A stretch of 42,338 bases of DNA, taken from positions 1 to 42,338 of the forward strand of contig JBGSPX010000019.1 in assembly GCA_041738345.1 (NCBI GenBank). Reading direction: 5' to 3'. Positions 1 through 8,388 of this stretch are shown here, in pieces. Below the pieces are notes generated by a model that saw nothing but the letters and a program-made list of their open reading frames with translations, had not been told where the DNA came from and searched no databases. The position numbers were made by a program, and so were the translations under genes. Positions within the stretch are counted from its first letter, which is position 1, and each line of letters opens with the position of its first letter. The stretch is from Proteocatella sp041738345 (GTDB taxonomy: Bacteria; Bacillota; Clostridia; Peptostreptococcales; Filifactoraceae).

Positions 1-38
1 GTATTAATCTAGCAAATTATCAAATTCAAAGAACTTAA
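1..38 (+). pseudogene. tnpB: 3' end of an IStron tnpB (window-edge fragment)
   Basis: The reading frame ending in TAA at 36-38 encodes INLANYQIQRT, the exact C-terminus of the tnpB that ends at 42235. Only the last residues are present because the window begins inside the gene. It shows that an IStron-type element lies directly upstream of the LacI gene, or that the contig is circularly permuted at this point. Confidence 0.85.
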
Positions 39-141
39 CCAAAAATAAGCTTTGAATATGTACCCAACGATACTGGGGAATTAAAGCCTGTGAAGAGTCA
101 TATCAAATGGAAGTAGCTTATGCAAAACCAGACTCGCTGAA
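1..141. repeat. Terminal direct repeat, copy A (identical to 42198-42338)
   Basis: All 141 bases match the last 141 bases of the window in the same orientation. The repeat holds the last codons of an IStron tnpB and the DNA just after it. Two readings are possible. Either two IStron copies share this segment, or the contig closes on itself in an assembly graph. The length equals the largest k-mer (141) of a common metagenome assembler, which suggests a graph overlap; that part is inference. Confidence 0.97.
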
Positions 142-177
142 GCAGGAAGGCAAAAACAAAAGTCGAAAGATATAAGT
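39..177 (+). mobile_element. Right-end region of an IStron (downstream of tnpB)
   Basis: This non-coding DNA follows the tnpB stop and is identical to the 3' tail of the IStron at the right edge for as far as that tail is visible (to 141). In this element class the segment carries the right end, the 3' part of the TnpB guide RNA and the 3' splice site of the group I intron. I cannot place the exact right end. Somewhere between about 142 and 235 the sequence must change to host DNA belonging to the LacI gene. Confidence 0.55.
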
Positions 178-1248
178 TTGTCACAGTATAAATGTCTACA
201 TTTTGTTAGAAATGTATATATTTTTCGTATCGGGATAACAATTAAAGAAATAGCCGAGATGGCAGGTGTATCGAAAGCTACAGTTTCACTTGCTTTAAAC
301 AACAAGGGAGCTGTAGGTGAGAAAACCAAACAGTTAATATGGGAAATTGCGAATAAGCAGGGATACAATAGAAAAACTGTAAGCTCAAAGCCAAAACAAA
401 ATTTACTTTTCATAAAATATATTGGTAATGGAGCGGCAATTGAACATAATGGAGATTTTGTAGCAAGAATTGTAGATTCAATAGAGTTTGCAAGCAGAGA
501 ACTTAATTATAATCTGACAATAAAAAATATAGACACTGGAGAATTTGAAAAAGAAATAAAGTGTATGGATTTTGATAGCTATGAAGGCGTAATTTTACTA
601 GCGACAGAGCTAGAGGCAGAAAAAGGCGATTTGATAAAAGAAATACCTATTCCAGTAATAGCTGTGGACAATATGTTTGAAGATTATGATGTGGACTGTG
701 TAGTTATGGATAATCATGGTGGTATATTTACCGCGGTAAAATATCTTTTTGAACTGGGTCACACAGATATAGGCTTCATAGATAGCTTTATAAGATTTCC
801 AAATTTTGACCAGAGGACAGCAGGGTTTGAAAGAGCCTTAAAAAAACTTAATCTAGAATACAAATCAGACAATATAAAGTATGTATCTCCAAACCTTGAG
901 GGGGCATACAACGGAATGATTAAAGCTATTAAAGAAAGTCGTGAACTGCCAACCGCGTTTGTTGCAGCTAATGATACAATTGCCATAGGCGCAATAAAAG
1001 CACTAAAGGAAGCTGGTTATGAAATTCCGAGCAGAATATCGGTAATAGGATTTGATGATATTCCATTTGGAAGAGTTTTAGAAAAGAGTTTAACTACAAT
1101 GCAAGTCGATAAAGAAAGAATAGGAGAACTTGCAGTAAAAGCCCTTCATGACAAGATTAATAACTATCAAGAAGGCTGTATAAAGCTGGTTACAAGAACA
1201 AAGCTTATAGTAAGAGAAAGTACATGTAAACCTTATAACTTGGGATAA
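178..1248 (+). CDS. LacI-family transcriptional regulator
   Basis: A LacI/GalR repressor that presumably senses the sugar imported by the ABC system downstream and controls this locus. The N-terminal helix-turn-helix reads IKEIAEMAGVSKATVSLALN. It is followed by the type 1 periplasmic-binding-protein-like effector domain, with the C-terminal motif GYEIPSRISVIGFDDIPFGR. Length is about 340-356 residues, normal for the family. The start is uncertain. The family normally begins 1-4 residues before IKEIAEM, but no ATG, GTG or TTG lies there. The only conventional in-frame candidate is TTG at 178, which would add about 20 atypical residues. ATT at 241, six bases after GGG at 232-234, would give a normal N-terminus. 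The upstream DNA is IStron right-end sequence, so an insertion may have altered the promoter and start. Confidence 0.88.
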   Translation: MSQYKCLHFVRNVYIFRIGITIKEIAEMAGVSKATVSLALNNKGAVGEKTKQLIWEIANKQGYNRKTVSSKPKQNLLFIKYIGNGAAIEHNGDFVARIVDSIEFASRELNYNLTIKNIDTGEFEKEIKCMDFDSYEGVILLATELEAEKGDLIKEIPIPVIAVDNMFEDYDVDCVVMDNHGGIFTAVKYLFELGHTDIGFIDSFIRFPNFDQRTAGFERALKKLNLEYKSDNIKYVSPNLEGAYNGMIKAIKESRELPTAFVAANDTIAIGAIKALKEAGYEIPSRISVIGFDDIPFGRVLEKSLTTMQVDKERIGELAVKALHDKINNYQEGCIKLVTRTKLIVRESTCKPYNLG

Positions 1249-1296
1249 TAAGGTACAGGGTAAATAAGGAGTGTGTTATATTATCCTGTATTTATT
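1247..1296. promoter_or_regulatory. Imperfect inverted repeat between the lacI gene and the ABC operon
   Basis: AATAAGGTACAGG at 1247-1259 is the near-perfect inverse of CCTGTATTTATT at 1285-1296. It overlaps the lacI stop and precedes the binding-protein gene. There is no T-run after it, so it is not a classic terminator. It could be an operator for the LacI-type regulator or an mRNA hairpin. I see no convincing -35/-10 pair nearby. Confidence 0.35.
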
Positions 1297-1343
1297 ATAG
1301 AAAACTAAACTAAACCTAAAAACTACATACTAGGAGGATTCTC

Positions 1344-2426
1344 ATGGTAAAAAGAAAAAGATTATTATCATTTTTAATGATAGCATCACTATCAGCATCA
1401 TTATTATCAGGTTGTGGTTCATCATCGTCAACAGAAGGCGAAGGGGAAGCAACAACTGGAGCAAATGGAAAAATAGCGGTTATAAGAAACTTGCCTTCAG
1501 ATGACCACACAAAACAATTCCTTGAAGGCGCAAAAACAGAGGGAGAGGCTCTTGGATATCAAGTAGATACTTTCATTTCAAATGGAGACGATGCAAAATT
1601 CCAAGAACTAGTAGCTCAGCAGATTCAAAAAGGATATGACGGACTTATCATATCACATGGTAAAGCGGAATATTCAACAGATATGCTTAAGCCAGCATTA
1701 GATGCAGGTATGAAAGTAGTAACATTTGATACAGCGTTTAAAGATGGAACTATACCAGAAGGTATAACATCAACAGCTCAAGATGATGAAGCATTAGCTA
1801 GATTATCACTTGACGAAATAGTAGCATCATCACCAAACACTCCAGCCAAAGTTGTAAAAGTATGGTTTGGCCCTGGAGTTCCACCACTTGACAGAAGAGA
1901 TGCTATATACAAAGAGTATGAAGCAGCAGGAAAAATTCAAACAGTAGAATTAATTGGACCATCAACACTTGATGACGTTCAAGGAGAAGTTTCAAACAGA
2001 GTAGCAGCAGTTCTTCCAAAATACCCAGCAGGTACAGTAGATGCAATGTGGGGATCTTGGGATGAAATGGCAAAAGGTGGATACAAAGCCCTTAAAGAAG
2101 CTAATCGTACAGATATAAACCTAGTTTCAATAGACGTATCAAACCAAGACATCAACTTAATGATGGAAGAAGGTAGTGTATGGTCTGCAACAGCAGCCGT
2201 AGATCCAAAATTAATAGGAATGGTAAACATGAGATTACTAGCTAAGAAAATCAAAGGTGAAGAGACTCCACAGACATATGACCTAGAAGCACACCTTATA
2301 AAGAAATCTCAGCTAAAAGCAGATACAACTATGAATACACTTCCAGATGTAGTTCCTGGATGGGGACAATCAGATGCATTTAATGAGCCGTGGATGGATG
2401 AATTACGTGCAGCTAATGCGAAGTAA
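1344..2426 (+). CDS. Sugar ABC transporter substrate-binding lipoprotein
   Basis: A lipid-anchored receptor on the outer face of the membrane that delivers sugar to the ATPase/permease pair downstream. The N-terminus has a KRKR basic start, a hydrophobic stretch and a lipobox ending LLSGC, with the acylated cysteine at residue 24. The mature part is a type 1 periplasmic-binding fold of the ribose/autoinducer-2 class, with GLIISHG and VKVWFGPG segments. An AGGAGG-like site (TAGGAGG) precedes the ATG. Given the kinase and isomerase in the same operon, the ligand is inferred to be methylthioribose or 5-deoxyribose. Ribose-like sugars remain possible, since binding-protein specificity cannot be read from sequence. 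Confidence 0.92.
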   Translation: MVKRKRLLSFLMIASLSASLLSGCGSSSSTEGEGEATTGANGKIAVIRNLPSDDHTKQFLEGAKTEGEALGYQVDTFISNGDDAKFQELVAQQIQKGYDGLIISHGKAEYSTDMLKPALDAGMKVVTFDTAFKDGTIPEGITSTAQDDEALARLSLDEIVASSPNTPAKVVKVWFGPGVPPLDRRDAIYKEYEAAGKIQTVELIGPSTLDDVQGEVSNRVAAVLPKYPAGTVDAMWGSWDEMAKGGYKALKEANRTDINLVSIDVSNQDINLMMEEGSVWSATAAVDPKLIGMVNMRLLAKKIKGEETPQTYDLEAHLIKKSQLKADTTMNTLPDVVPGWGQSDAFNEPWMDELRAANAK

Positions 2427-2448
2427 GAAATAGAATAAAAACTTAACA

Positions 2449-2495
2449 GTATTAGATCAATAGAGAAGTAACACTCCACTTCTCTATTCTAATAC
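2449..2495 (+). promoter_or_regulatory. Strong hairpin without U-run after the binding-protein gene
   Basis: AATAGAGAAGT at 2459-2469 pairs perfectly with ACTTCTCTATT at 2478-2488. The stem is extended by GTATTAG at 2449-2455 with CTAATAC at 2489-2495 across a three-base bulge. No T-run follows. Such hairpins after a binding-protein cistron usually protect the upstream mRNA 3' end, so the receptor is made in excess of the ATPase and permease. Partial termination cannot be excluded. Confidence 0.6.
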
Positions 2496-2582
2496 CAAAA
2501 ATTACTAAAATACCCCAAAATACTATAATACCAGAACAATTGTTTTATTGTTTTTTTAGAAAAATAGGATGGATGTGAACTG

Positions 2583-4106
2583 ATGAAACAGACAAAACGT
2601 ATTCAGCTAAAAATGCAGGATATTTCAGTAGAATTTCCTGGTGTAAAAGCCCTTTCAAACGTAGATTTTGAAACTGAAAGCGGCACAATTCATGCACTTA
2701 TCGGAGCAAATGGAGCAGGAAAGTCGACTCTTATGAAGGTACTTTCTGGAGTAAATTCTCATTATGACGGAAAGATTTTTATAGATGGAATAGAAGAAGA
2801 AATACGTTCTCCGAAATCAGCGAAAAGTAAAGGGATTGAGATTGTGTATCAAGAGGTAGATACTGCACTGATACCATACCTTAGCGTAGCTGAAAACATA
2901 ATGCTTAACAGCACTGTAAACAAAATGGGAAAAAAGCAGATAGTGGACTGGAATGATATACATAAAAGATCAGAAGCTATCTTAGAAAAATTGAATATAG
3001 CAATAAATGTAAAAAAGTTAGTTAGTGAGCTTTCGTTGGCGCAGAAACAAATGGTGCTTATTGCAAGAGCCGTAGTAGAAGAGTGTAGATTCTTGATACT
3101 CGATGAGCCAACAGCACCACTTAGTAACACAGAAACCAAAGAACTTTTTAGAATAGTAAGAGATTTAGCACAAAACGAAAACGTAGGAGTTATATTCATA
3201 TCGCATAGATTACATGAACTTTTTGAAATCTGTGAAACTATAACTATAATGAAGGACGGAACCGTTGTAGCTAACAAACCTATAGACAATAACCTTACCC
3301 CTAAACAAGTAGTTGAAATGATGTTAGGGCGTAAGTTTGATGATAGATTTGCGAAAAAAGAAGTAGTAATAGGAGATGTTTTACTAGAAGTAAATGGCCT
3401 TACAGAAAAAGAAGGCGCAGTAAAAAATGTTAGTTTCAATGTAAAAAAAGGTGAAATAATAGGACTGTCTGGACTTGTAGGTGCTGGAAAAACAGAACTA
3501 TGTAAGACTTTATTTGGAGCTATGAGGCAAGAAAGTGGAGAAATAAAACTTAATGGAAAAAAACTTAAAGTTACAAATCCAAACACTGCAGTAAAACAAG
3601 GACTTGCGCTTGTACCAGAAGAAAGACGTAAAGAGGGAATTCTAGTGGAAGACCCTGTATATGCAAATATTTCAGCCACATCACTTAAAAAATATTGTAA
3701 TAAATTTAGCTTTATAAATAAAAATGCTGAAAAAGAAGCCGCAAGAAATATAATAAAAGACTTAGGAATAAAAACTCCGTCAGAACACCAATTAGTAAAA
3801 CTACTTTCAGGTGGAAATCAGCAAAAAGTAGCTGTAGGAAAATGGATTGTATCAGATGCAGAAATATACATCTTTGACGAACCAACAAAAGGAGTTGACG
3901 TAGGGGCAAAGCAAGATATATTTGAACTTATAGGAAGACTTGCGCAGATGGGAAAAGGTATCATATATGCATCTTGCGAATTTCCTGAAATATTAGGAAT
4001 TGCAGATAGAACCTACGTAATGTACGATGGAGAAATCGTAAAAGAATTAGAAGTTTCGCAAACAAATGAAGAAGAATTACTTTATTATTCAACAGGAGGT
4101 CGCTAA
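2583..4106 (+). CDS. Sugar ABC transporter ATP-binding protein (RbsA/MglA type)
   Basis: The duplicated ATPase that energises import of the sugar bound by the upstream lipoprotein. At 507 residues it has the two-domain layout of RbsA-type proteins. The first Walker A is GANGAGKST, with LSLAQKQM as signature and ILDEPTAPLS as Walker B. The second half has a degenerate P-loop GLVGAGKTE, the signature LSGGNQQKV and Walker B IFDEPTKGVD. The permease start lies five bases after the stop, so the two are in one transcript. Sequence alone supports only a pentose/hexose-type importer; the ligand is inferred from neighbours. Confidence 0.95.
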   Translation: MKQTKRIQLKMQDISVEFPGVKALSNVDFETESGTIHALIGANGAGKSTLMKVLSGVNSHYDGKIFIDGIEEEIRSPKSAKSKGIEIVYQEVDTALIPYLSVAENIMLNSTVNKMGKKQIVDWNDIHKRSEAILEKLNIAINVKKLVSELSLAQKQMVLIARAVVEECRFLILDEPTAPLSNTETKELFRIVRDLAQNENVGVIFISHRLHELFEICETITIMKDGTVVANKPIDNNLTPKQVVEMMLGRKFDDRFAKKEVVIGDVLLEVNGLTEKEGAVKNVSFNVKKGEIIGLSGLVGAGKTELCKTLFGAMRQESGEIKLNGKKLKVTNPNTAVKQGLALVPEERRKEGILVEDPVYANISATSLKKYCNKFSFINKNAEKEAARNIIKDLGIKTPSEHQLVKLLSGGNQQKVAVGKWIVSDAEIYIFDEPTKGVDVGAKQDIFELIGRLAQMGKGIIYASCEFPEILGIADRTYVMYDGEIVKELEVSQTNEEELLYYSTGGR

Positions 4107-4111
4107 CACTT

Positions 4112-5119
4112 ATGGAATCCACTATCAAGATTCAAAAAGCAGAAGCTAGGAAGAAAAAAAATGCAATAATAGATTTTCTAAGCAAATGGGGAACGGTAAT
4201 AACTATAATATTCCTAATAGCATTATTTGGAACACTTATGCCGAGTACATTCCTTACAATGAGCAATATGACGACAATATTAAGAGGAATATCAATAGTA
4301 ACAGTAATAGCCATAGGAGTTACAATCTCGCTTACAGTAAATGGATTTGACCTTTCAGTAGGATCAACAGCTACATTTGCAACATCCCTTGTGATGACAA
4401 TGTTTGTATGGCACGGAATGTCAACGTTTTTGGGAATAGGAATAGCGCTAGTAGTAGCATTAGCAGTAGCCGCAGTAAATGCATTTTTAATAGTAAAATT
4501 AAGAGTACCAGATATGCTTGCAACGCTAGCGTCGATGTTTATATTCCAAGGAGTAGCAATGACGTATGCAGGCGGAGGTTCTGTTTCTGAAAACATGGCA
4601 AGACTTGACGGCACAATAACAACTGGAAAAGTACCTGCACTATTTGCACAAATAGGCCAAGCACCATGGATAATAATAATAATGCTAGTAATCGTAGCAC
4701 TTGTTCACGTATTCCTAACATATACAAAGCATGGTAGATATATGTATGCAGTAGGAGGCAATCTTGAAGCTGCAAGACTTTCGGGAATATCAGTAGATAA
4801 GTATCGTGCATTAGCATACTTCCTATCAACACTGTTTGCTTCAATGGGAGGTATCCTTATAGCAGCAAGAGTTGGGTCGGCGCAGATAAATGCAGGGGCA
4901 GGATATCTAATGCCAGCAGTAGCCGCGGCATATATTGGGTTTTCATTTGCAGGCGCAGGAAAAGCTAACGCAATAGGAACACTTATAGGAGCGCTTTTAG
5001 TAGGAATATTAGAAAATGGACTTGTTATGATGTCAGTTCCATATTATTCATTAGATATAGTAAAAGGGCTTGTACTAGCAATCGCGCTTGCAAGTACTTA
5101 CTTTAGAAAAAAAGACTAG
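4112..5119 (+). CDS. Sugar ABC transporter permease (RbsC type)
   Basis: An integral membrane permease of 335 residues with about eight to ten hydrophobic segments, of the RbsC/AraH (BPD_transp_2) family. It carries the family patterns NGFDLSVGS near residue 75 and GRYMYAVGGN near residue 210. It forms the channel for the ATPase encoded just upstream. The next gene, the sugar kinase, begins 30 bases downstream behind its own GAAAGGA site, linking transport to phosphorylation. Confidence 0.94.
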   Translation: MESTIKIQKAEARKKKNAIIDFLSKWGTVITIIFLIALFGTLMPSTFLTMSNMTTILRGISIVTVIAIGVTISLTVNGFDLSVGSTATFATSLVMTMFVWHGMSTFLGIGIALVVALAVAAVNAFLIVKLRVPDMLATLASMFIFQGVAMTYAGGGSVSENMARLDGTITTGKVPALFAQIGQAPWIIIIMLVIVALVHVFLTYTKHGRYMYAVGGNLEAARLSGISVDKYRALAYFLSTLFASMGGILIAARVGSAQINAGAGYLMPAVAAAYIGFSFAGAGKANAIGTLIGALLVGILENGLVMMSVPYYSLDIVKGLVLAIALASTYFRKKD

Positions 5120-5149
5120 CTTAAAACTAACATAGAAAGGAATAATATC

Positions 5150-6376
5150 ATGAGTAAATTTGAAACATACTTTTTAATGAACGACGAAGATGTAAAAGCG
5201 TATGCAAAAGAAAAATTAGATGTATTTCCAAAGGATGCAGAGCTTACTTCTAAAGAAATAGGAGATGGAAATCTGAACTATGTGTTTAGAGTAAAAGATG
5301 AAAAAACAGGAAAATCTGTGATTATAAAGCAGGCAGGTGGCGAAGCTAGAATATCTTCAGACATAAAGCTTTCTACAGATAGAACTAGAATAGAAGCAGA
5401 TATACTTAAAAAGCAGGGAGAATTAGCACCAGGACTAGTACCAGAAGTTTATTTGTATGACCCAATAATGTGCAGTTGCGCAATGGAAGACCTTTACAAC
5501 TACACAATAATGAGAACAGCGCTTATAAACCACGAAAAATTCCCTCATTTTGCAGACCAAATATCAACCTTTATGGTAAACACTCTTTTGGGAACGACAG
5601 ATATTTGTTTAGACCATAAAGCCAAAAAAGATGAAGTTAAAAACTATATAAATCCTGAACTTTGCGAAATATCAGAAGACCTTGTATATACAGAGCCATT
5701 CAATGATTTAGCAAAACGAAATAATGTATTTGAACCAATGGCAGATTTTGTAAAAAAAGAACTTTATGAAGATACAAAACTTCACTTAGAAGCTGCAAAA
5801 TGTAAATTTGAGTTTATGAATAACGCACAGTCGCTTATACATGGAGACCTTCATACGGGTTCAATCTTTATAAATGAAGAATCTACAAAAGTATTTGACC
5901 CTGAATTTGCATTTTATGGGCCAATGGGATATGACATTGGAAACGTAGTAGCAAATATGTTCTTTGCTTGGAATAACGGAAAAGCGACAATCGAAGATGA
6001 AGCCAAAAGAGAAGACTTTACATCTTGGGTAGAAGAATCAGTAGAAACAATGATAGATATGTTCATCAAGAAGTATCATGCATATTATGATGCACATGTG
6101 AACGATTACATGGCAAAGACGGAAGGCTTCAAAGAATGGTATTTAGATACAATTCTTAGAGACACTGCAGCAGTAGCAGGATTTGAGCTTGTAAGAAGAA
6201 TCGTAGGACTTGCAAATGTAAAAGATATAACTTCAATTACAGATACAGACAAACGTATAAACGCAGAGAAAATATGCATTATGACCGCTAAAGATTTTAT
6301 ATTAAATAGAGAAAATTTTAGAACTGGAAAAGATTTTGTAGGTGCATTAAAAAAAGCCGTAGCAGATATAAAATAG
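5150..6376 (+). CDS. mtnK: 5-methylthioribose kinase-like (or 5-deoxyribose kinase)
   Basis: A cytosolic kinase that phosphorylates C1 of 5-methylthioribose, and probably of 5-deoxyribose. At 408 residues it matches MtnK length. The N-terminus has the typical nucleotide-loop pattern (KEIGDGNLNYVFRV). The catalytic loop LIHGDLHTGS and metal-binding FDPEFAFYGPMGYDIGN follow, as in the APH-fold MtnK family. In 5-deoxyribose disposal clusters the equivalent kinase is an MtnK relative, so the two substrates cannot be told apart here. No encapsulation helix is seen at either end, so it should act outside the shell. It is followed at once by the isomerase for its product. Confidence 0.9.
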   Translation: MSKFETYFLMNDEDVKAYAKEKLDVFPKDAELTSKEIGDGNLNYVFRVKDEKTGKSVIIKQAGGEARISSDIKLSTDRTRIEADILKKQGELAPGLVPEVYLYDPIMCSCAMEDLYNYTIMRTALINHEKFPHFADQISTFMVNTLLGTTDICLDHKAKKDEVKNYINPELCEISEDLVYTEPFNDLAKRNNVFEPMADFVKKELYEDTKLHLEAAKCKFEFMNNAQSLIHGDLHTGSIFINEESTKVFDPEFAFYGPMGYDIGNVVANMFFAWNNGKATIEDEAKREDFTSWVEESVETMIDMFIKKYHAYYDAHVNDYMAKTEGFKEWYLDTILRDTAAVAGFELVRRIVGLANVKDITSITDTDKRINAEKICIMTAKDFILNRENFRTGKDFVGALKKAVADIK

Positions 6377-6393
6377 CAGAAAAGGAGAACATC

Positions 6394-7485
6394 ATGGAGC
6401 AAAAGAATATACTAAATTATGAAACCGTAGCATTAAATAATGAAACTAGTGAACTAGTTATAATAAATCAAACTAGACTTCCATATGAAATTGAAATCCT
6501 AAACCTTAGCAAACAAAAGCAAATTTGGGATGCGATATATAGACTAGAAGTAAGAGGAGCACCTGCAATCGGAATCGCAGGCGCAATAGGCGTATATCTT
6601 GCAGCAAAAGAAATCGAAGCGGTTGACTTTGATACATTCTATAGCGAATTCAAAAAAGCTAAAGAATATCTTGATTCAGCAAGACCTACAGCAGTAAATC
6701 TATCTTGGGCGCTTAATAGAATGGAACAAGTAGTTTTAAACAATAAAGAAAAATCTATAGCAGAAATAAAAGAACTTTTACATCAAGAGGCAGTTACAAT
6801 AAAAGAAGAAGATACATGGGTTTGCAAAACTATAGGAGAGTATGGACTTTCACTTGTTAAAAAAGGTGATGGATTGCTTACTCACTGTAATGCAGGTCAA
6901 TTAGCTACTTCAAAATATGGAACGGCTACAGCACCAATGTATTTAGGCGCTGAAAAAGGCTATGATTTTAGAATATTTGCAGATGAGACAAGACCACTGC
7001 TTCAAGGCGCAAGACTTACTGCATTTGAGCTTCATTCAGCAGGACTTGATGTGACCCTTATTTGCGACAATATGGCATCAAGCGTAATGAAAAAAGGTTG
7101 GATAAATGCAGTGTTTGTAGGCTGTGATAGAGTAGCAGCAAATGGAGATACTGCAAATAAGATAGGTACTTCAGGCGTAGCTATTTTAGCTAAACACTAC
7201 AACGTACCAATGTATATCTGTGCTCCTACATCTACAATAGATATGAATTGCAAAACTGGAGCAGATATCCATATAGAAGAAAGACCTGCAGAAGAGATTA
7301 CAGAAATGTGGTATAAAGAGAGAATGGCACCAGTAGGCGTTAAAACTTTTAACCCTTGCTTTGATGTTACGGATAATGACTGTATAGCTGCGATAATAAC
7401 AGAATATGGAATTGCGTACCCTCCATTTGAAGAGTCGCTAAAAGAAATATTTAAGAAAAAAGCAGACGCACAGGCAAACAAATAA
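6394..7485 (+). CDS. mtnA: S-methyl-5-thioribose-1-phosphate isomerase-like
   Basis: Converts 5-methylthioribose 1-phosphate (or 5-deoxyribose 1-phosphate) to the matching ribulose 1-phosphate. At 363 residues it is normal for MtnA. It shows RGAPAIGIAG near residue 55, the catalytic-cysteine motif THCNAGQLAT (Cys165) and the catalytic-aspartate motif CDRVAANGD (Asp245), both MtnA hallmarks. It starts 17 bases after the kinase stop with AAAGGAG. The methionine salvage genes that would normally follow (MtnB, MtnW, MtnX, MtnD or MtnC) are absent; an aldolase follows instead. That is the arrangement of the DHAP-type shunt. Confidence 0.93.
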   Translation: MEQKNILNYETVALNNETSELVIINQTRLPYEIEILNLSKQKQIWDAIYRLEVRGAPAIGIAGAIGVYLAAKEIEAVDFDTFYSEFKKAKEYLDSARPTAVNLSWALNRMEQVVLNNKEKSIAEIKELLHQEAVTIKEEDTWVCKTIGEYGLSLVKKGDGLLTHCNAGQLATSKYGTATAPMYLGAEKGYDFRIFADETRPLLQGARLTAFELHSAGLDVTLICDNMASSVMKKGWINAVFVGCDRVAANGDTANKIGTSGVAILAKHYNVPMYICAPTSTIDMNCKTGADIHIEERPAEEITEMWYKERMAPVGVKTFNPCFDVTDNDCIAAIITEYGIAYPPFEESLKEIFKKKADAQANK

Positions 7486-7523
7486 TATTAGATAATACTC
7501 CCAAGAGGAGGGGATAAAAATCG

Positions 7524-8384
7524 ATGACAGGATATAATAAATTCAGATATTTATCAGATTATGAAGCAAAAAAGACCATAATTGAAATTGGAAAGCGTAT
7601 GTATGATAAAGGCTTCGTAGCTTCAAATGATGGAAATATAAGCTGTAAGGTGGGGCCAAATACAATATGGACTACACCCACAGGCGTATCAAAGGGGTTT
7701 ATGACTCCAGATATGTTAGTAAAGATGAACTTTGATGGCAAAGTGCTTATGGGTAAGATGAAGCCTTCGTCAGAAGTAAAAATGCATATAAGAGTATATA
7801 AAGAAAATCCAGATGTAATGGCAGTTACTCATGCACATCCTCCAGTAGCAACCTCGTTTGCAATTGCAGGAATAAGCCTTGATAGAGCAATACTTCCAGA
7901 GGCTGTAGTAAACTTAGGTTCAGTGCCAATAGCACACTATGCAACTCCAGGAACTCAAGATGTGCCCGACTCAATAGCACCGTATTGCAATACACACAAT
8001 GCAGTACTTTTAGCAAACCATGGAGCCCTTTCATGGGGAAAAGATTTAATAGAGGCATATCACAGATTAGAATCTCTAGAATATTATGCAACTGTACTTA
8101 TGTATACAGGCAGAATAATAGGAAGAGCCAATGAACTTAGCTGTAATCAGGTCGAAGAACTTATAACTATAAGAGAAAAGCTAGGAATAACATCAGGAGG
8201 AACACCTCCATGTGCAGTTTCGGCAACGAATACTTCAGATGTAGTAAGAACAGAGAAACCACTTACTTCAAGTTATGCAGCTTCTAATGGTTGCTCAGTT
8301 TCTATAAGAGAAGAAAAGTCAGATATAATAAAGGAACTTACTGAAAAGATAACTAAACAAGTATTAGAAAGTCTAAAGAGGTAG
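7524..8384 (+). CDS. Class II aldolase with C-terminal encapsulation peptide (signature enzyme)
   Basis: A zinc aldolase of the fuculose-phosphate/ribulose-phosphate family, expected to split a 5-substituted ribulose 1-phosphate into DHAP and a two-carbon aldehyde. Visible features are ASNDGNISCK near residue 35, the metal site THAHPP with the upstream SSEVKMH glutamate, and NHGALSWG. The catalytic domain ends near residue 225. A linker rich in Ser, Thr and Asn follows, then a terminal amphipathic helix (IIKELTEKITKQVLESL), the layout of a microcompartment targeting peptide. GAGGAGGGG precedes the start. In this locus it replaces the diol dehydratase or glycyl radical enzyme of other metabolosomes. 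A fuculose/rhamnulose role is possible, but the MtnK and MtnA partners argue against it. Confidence 0.9.
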   Translation: MTGYNKFRYLSDYEAKKTIIEIGKRMYDKGFVASNDGNISCKVGPNTIWTTPTGVSKGFMTPDMLVKMNFDGKVLMGKMKPSSEVKMHIRVYKENPDVMAVTHAHPPVATSFAIAGISLDRAILPEAVVNLGSVPIAHYATPGTQDVPDSIAPYCNTHNAVLLANHGALSWGKDLIEAYHRLESLEYYATVLMYTGRIIGRANELSCNQVEELITIREKLGITSGGTPPCAVSATNTSDVVRTEKPLTSSYAASNGCSVSIREEKSDIIKELTEKITKQVLESLKR

Positions 8385-8388
8385 TCAG

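Noticed and set aside
1247..1343. A riboswitch upstream of the ABC transporter
   Set aside because: The gap is only 95 bases and shows just an imperfect inverted repeat without terminator or conserved riboswitch elements.
2849..3679. Long minus-strand open frame (276 codons) opposite the ABC ATPase gene
   Set aside because: It is a shadow of the plus-strand gene, has no ribosome binding site and gives a low-complexity Ser/Phe/Leu-rich product. The same applies to the other antisense frames over strong genes.
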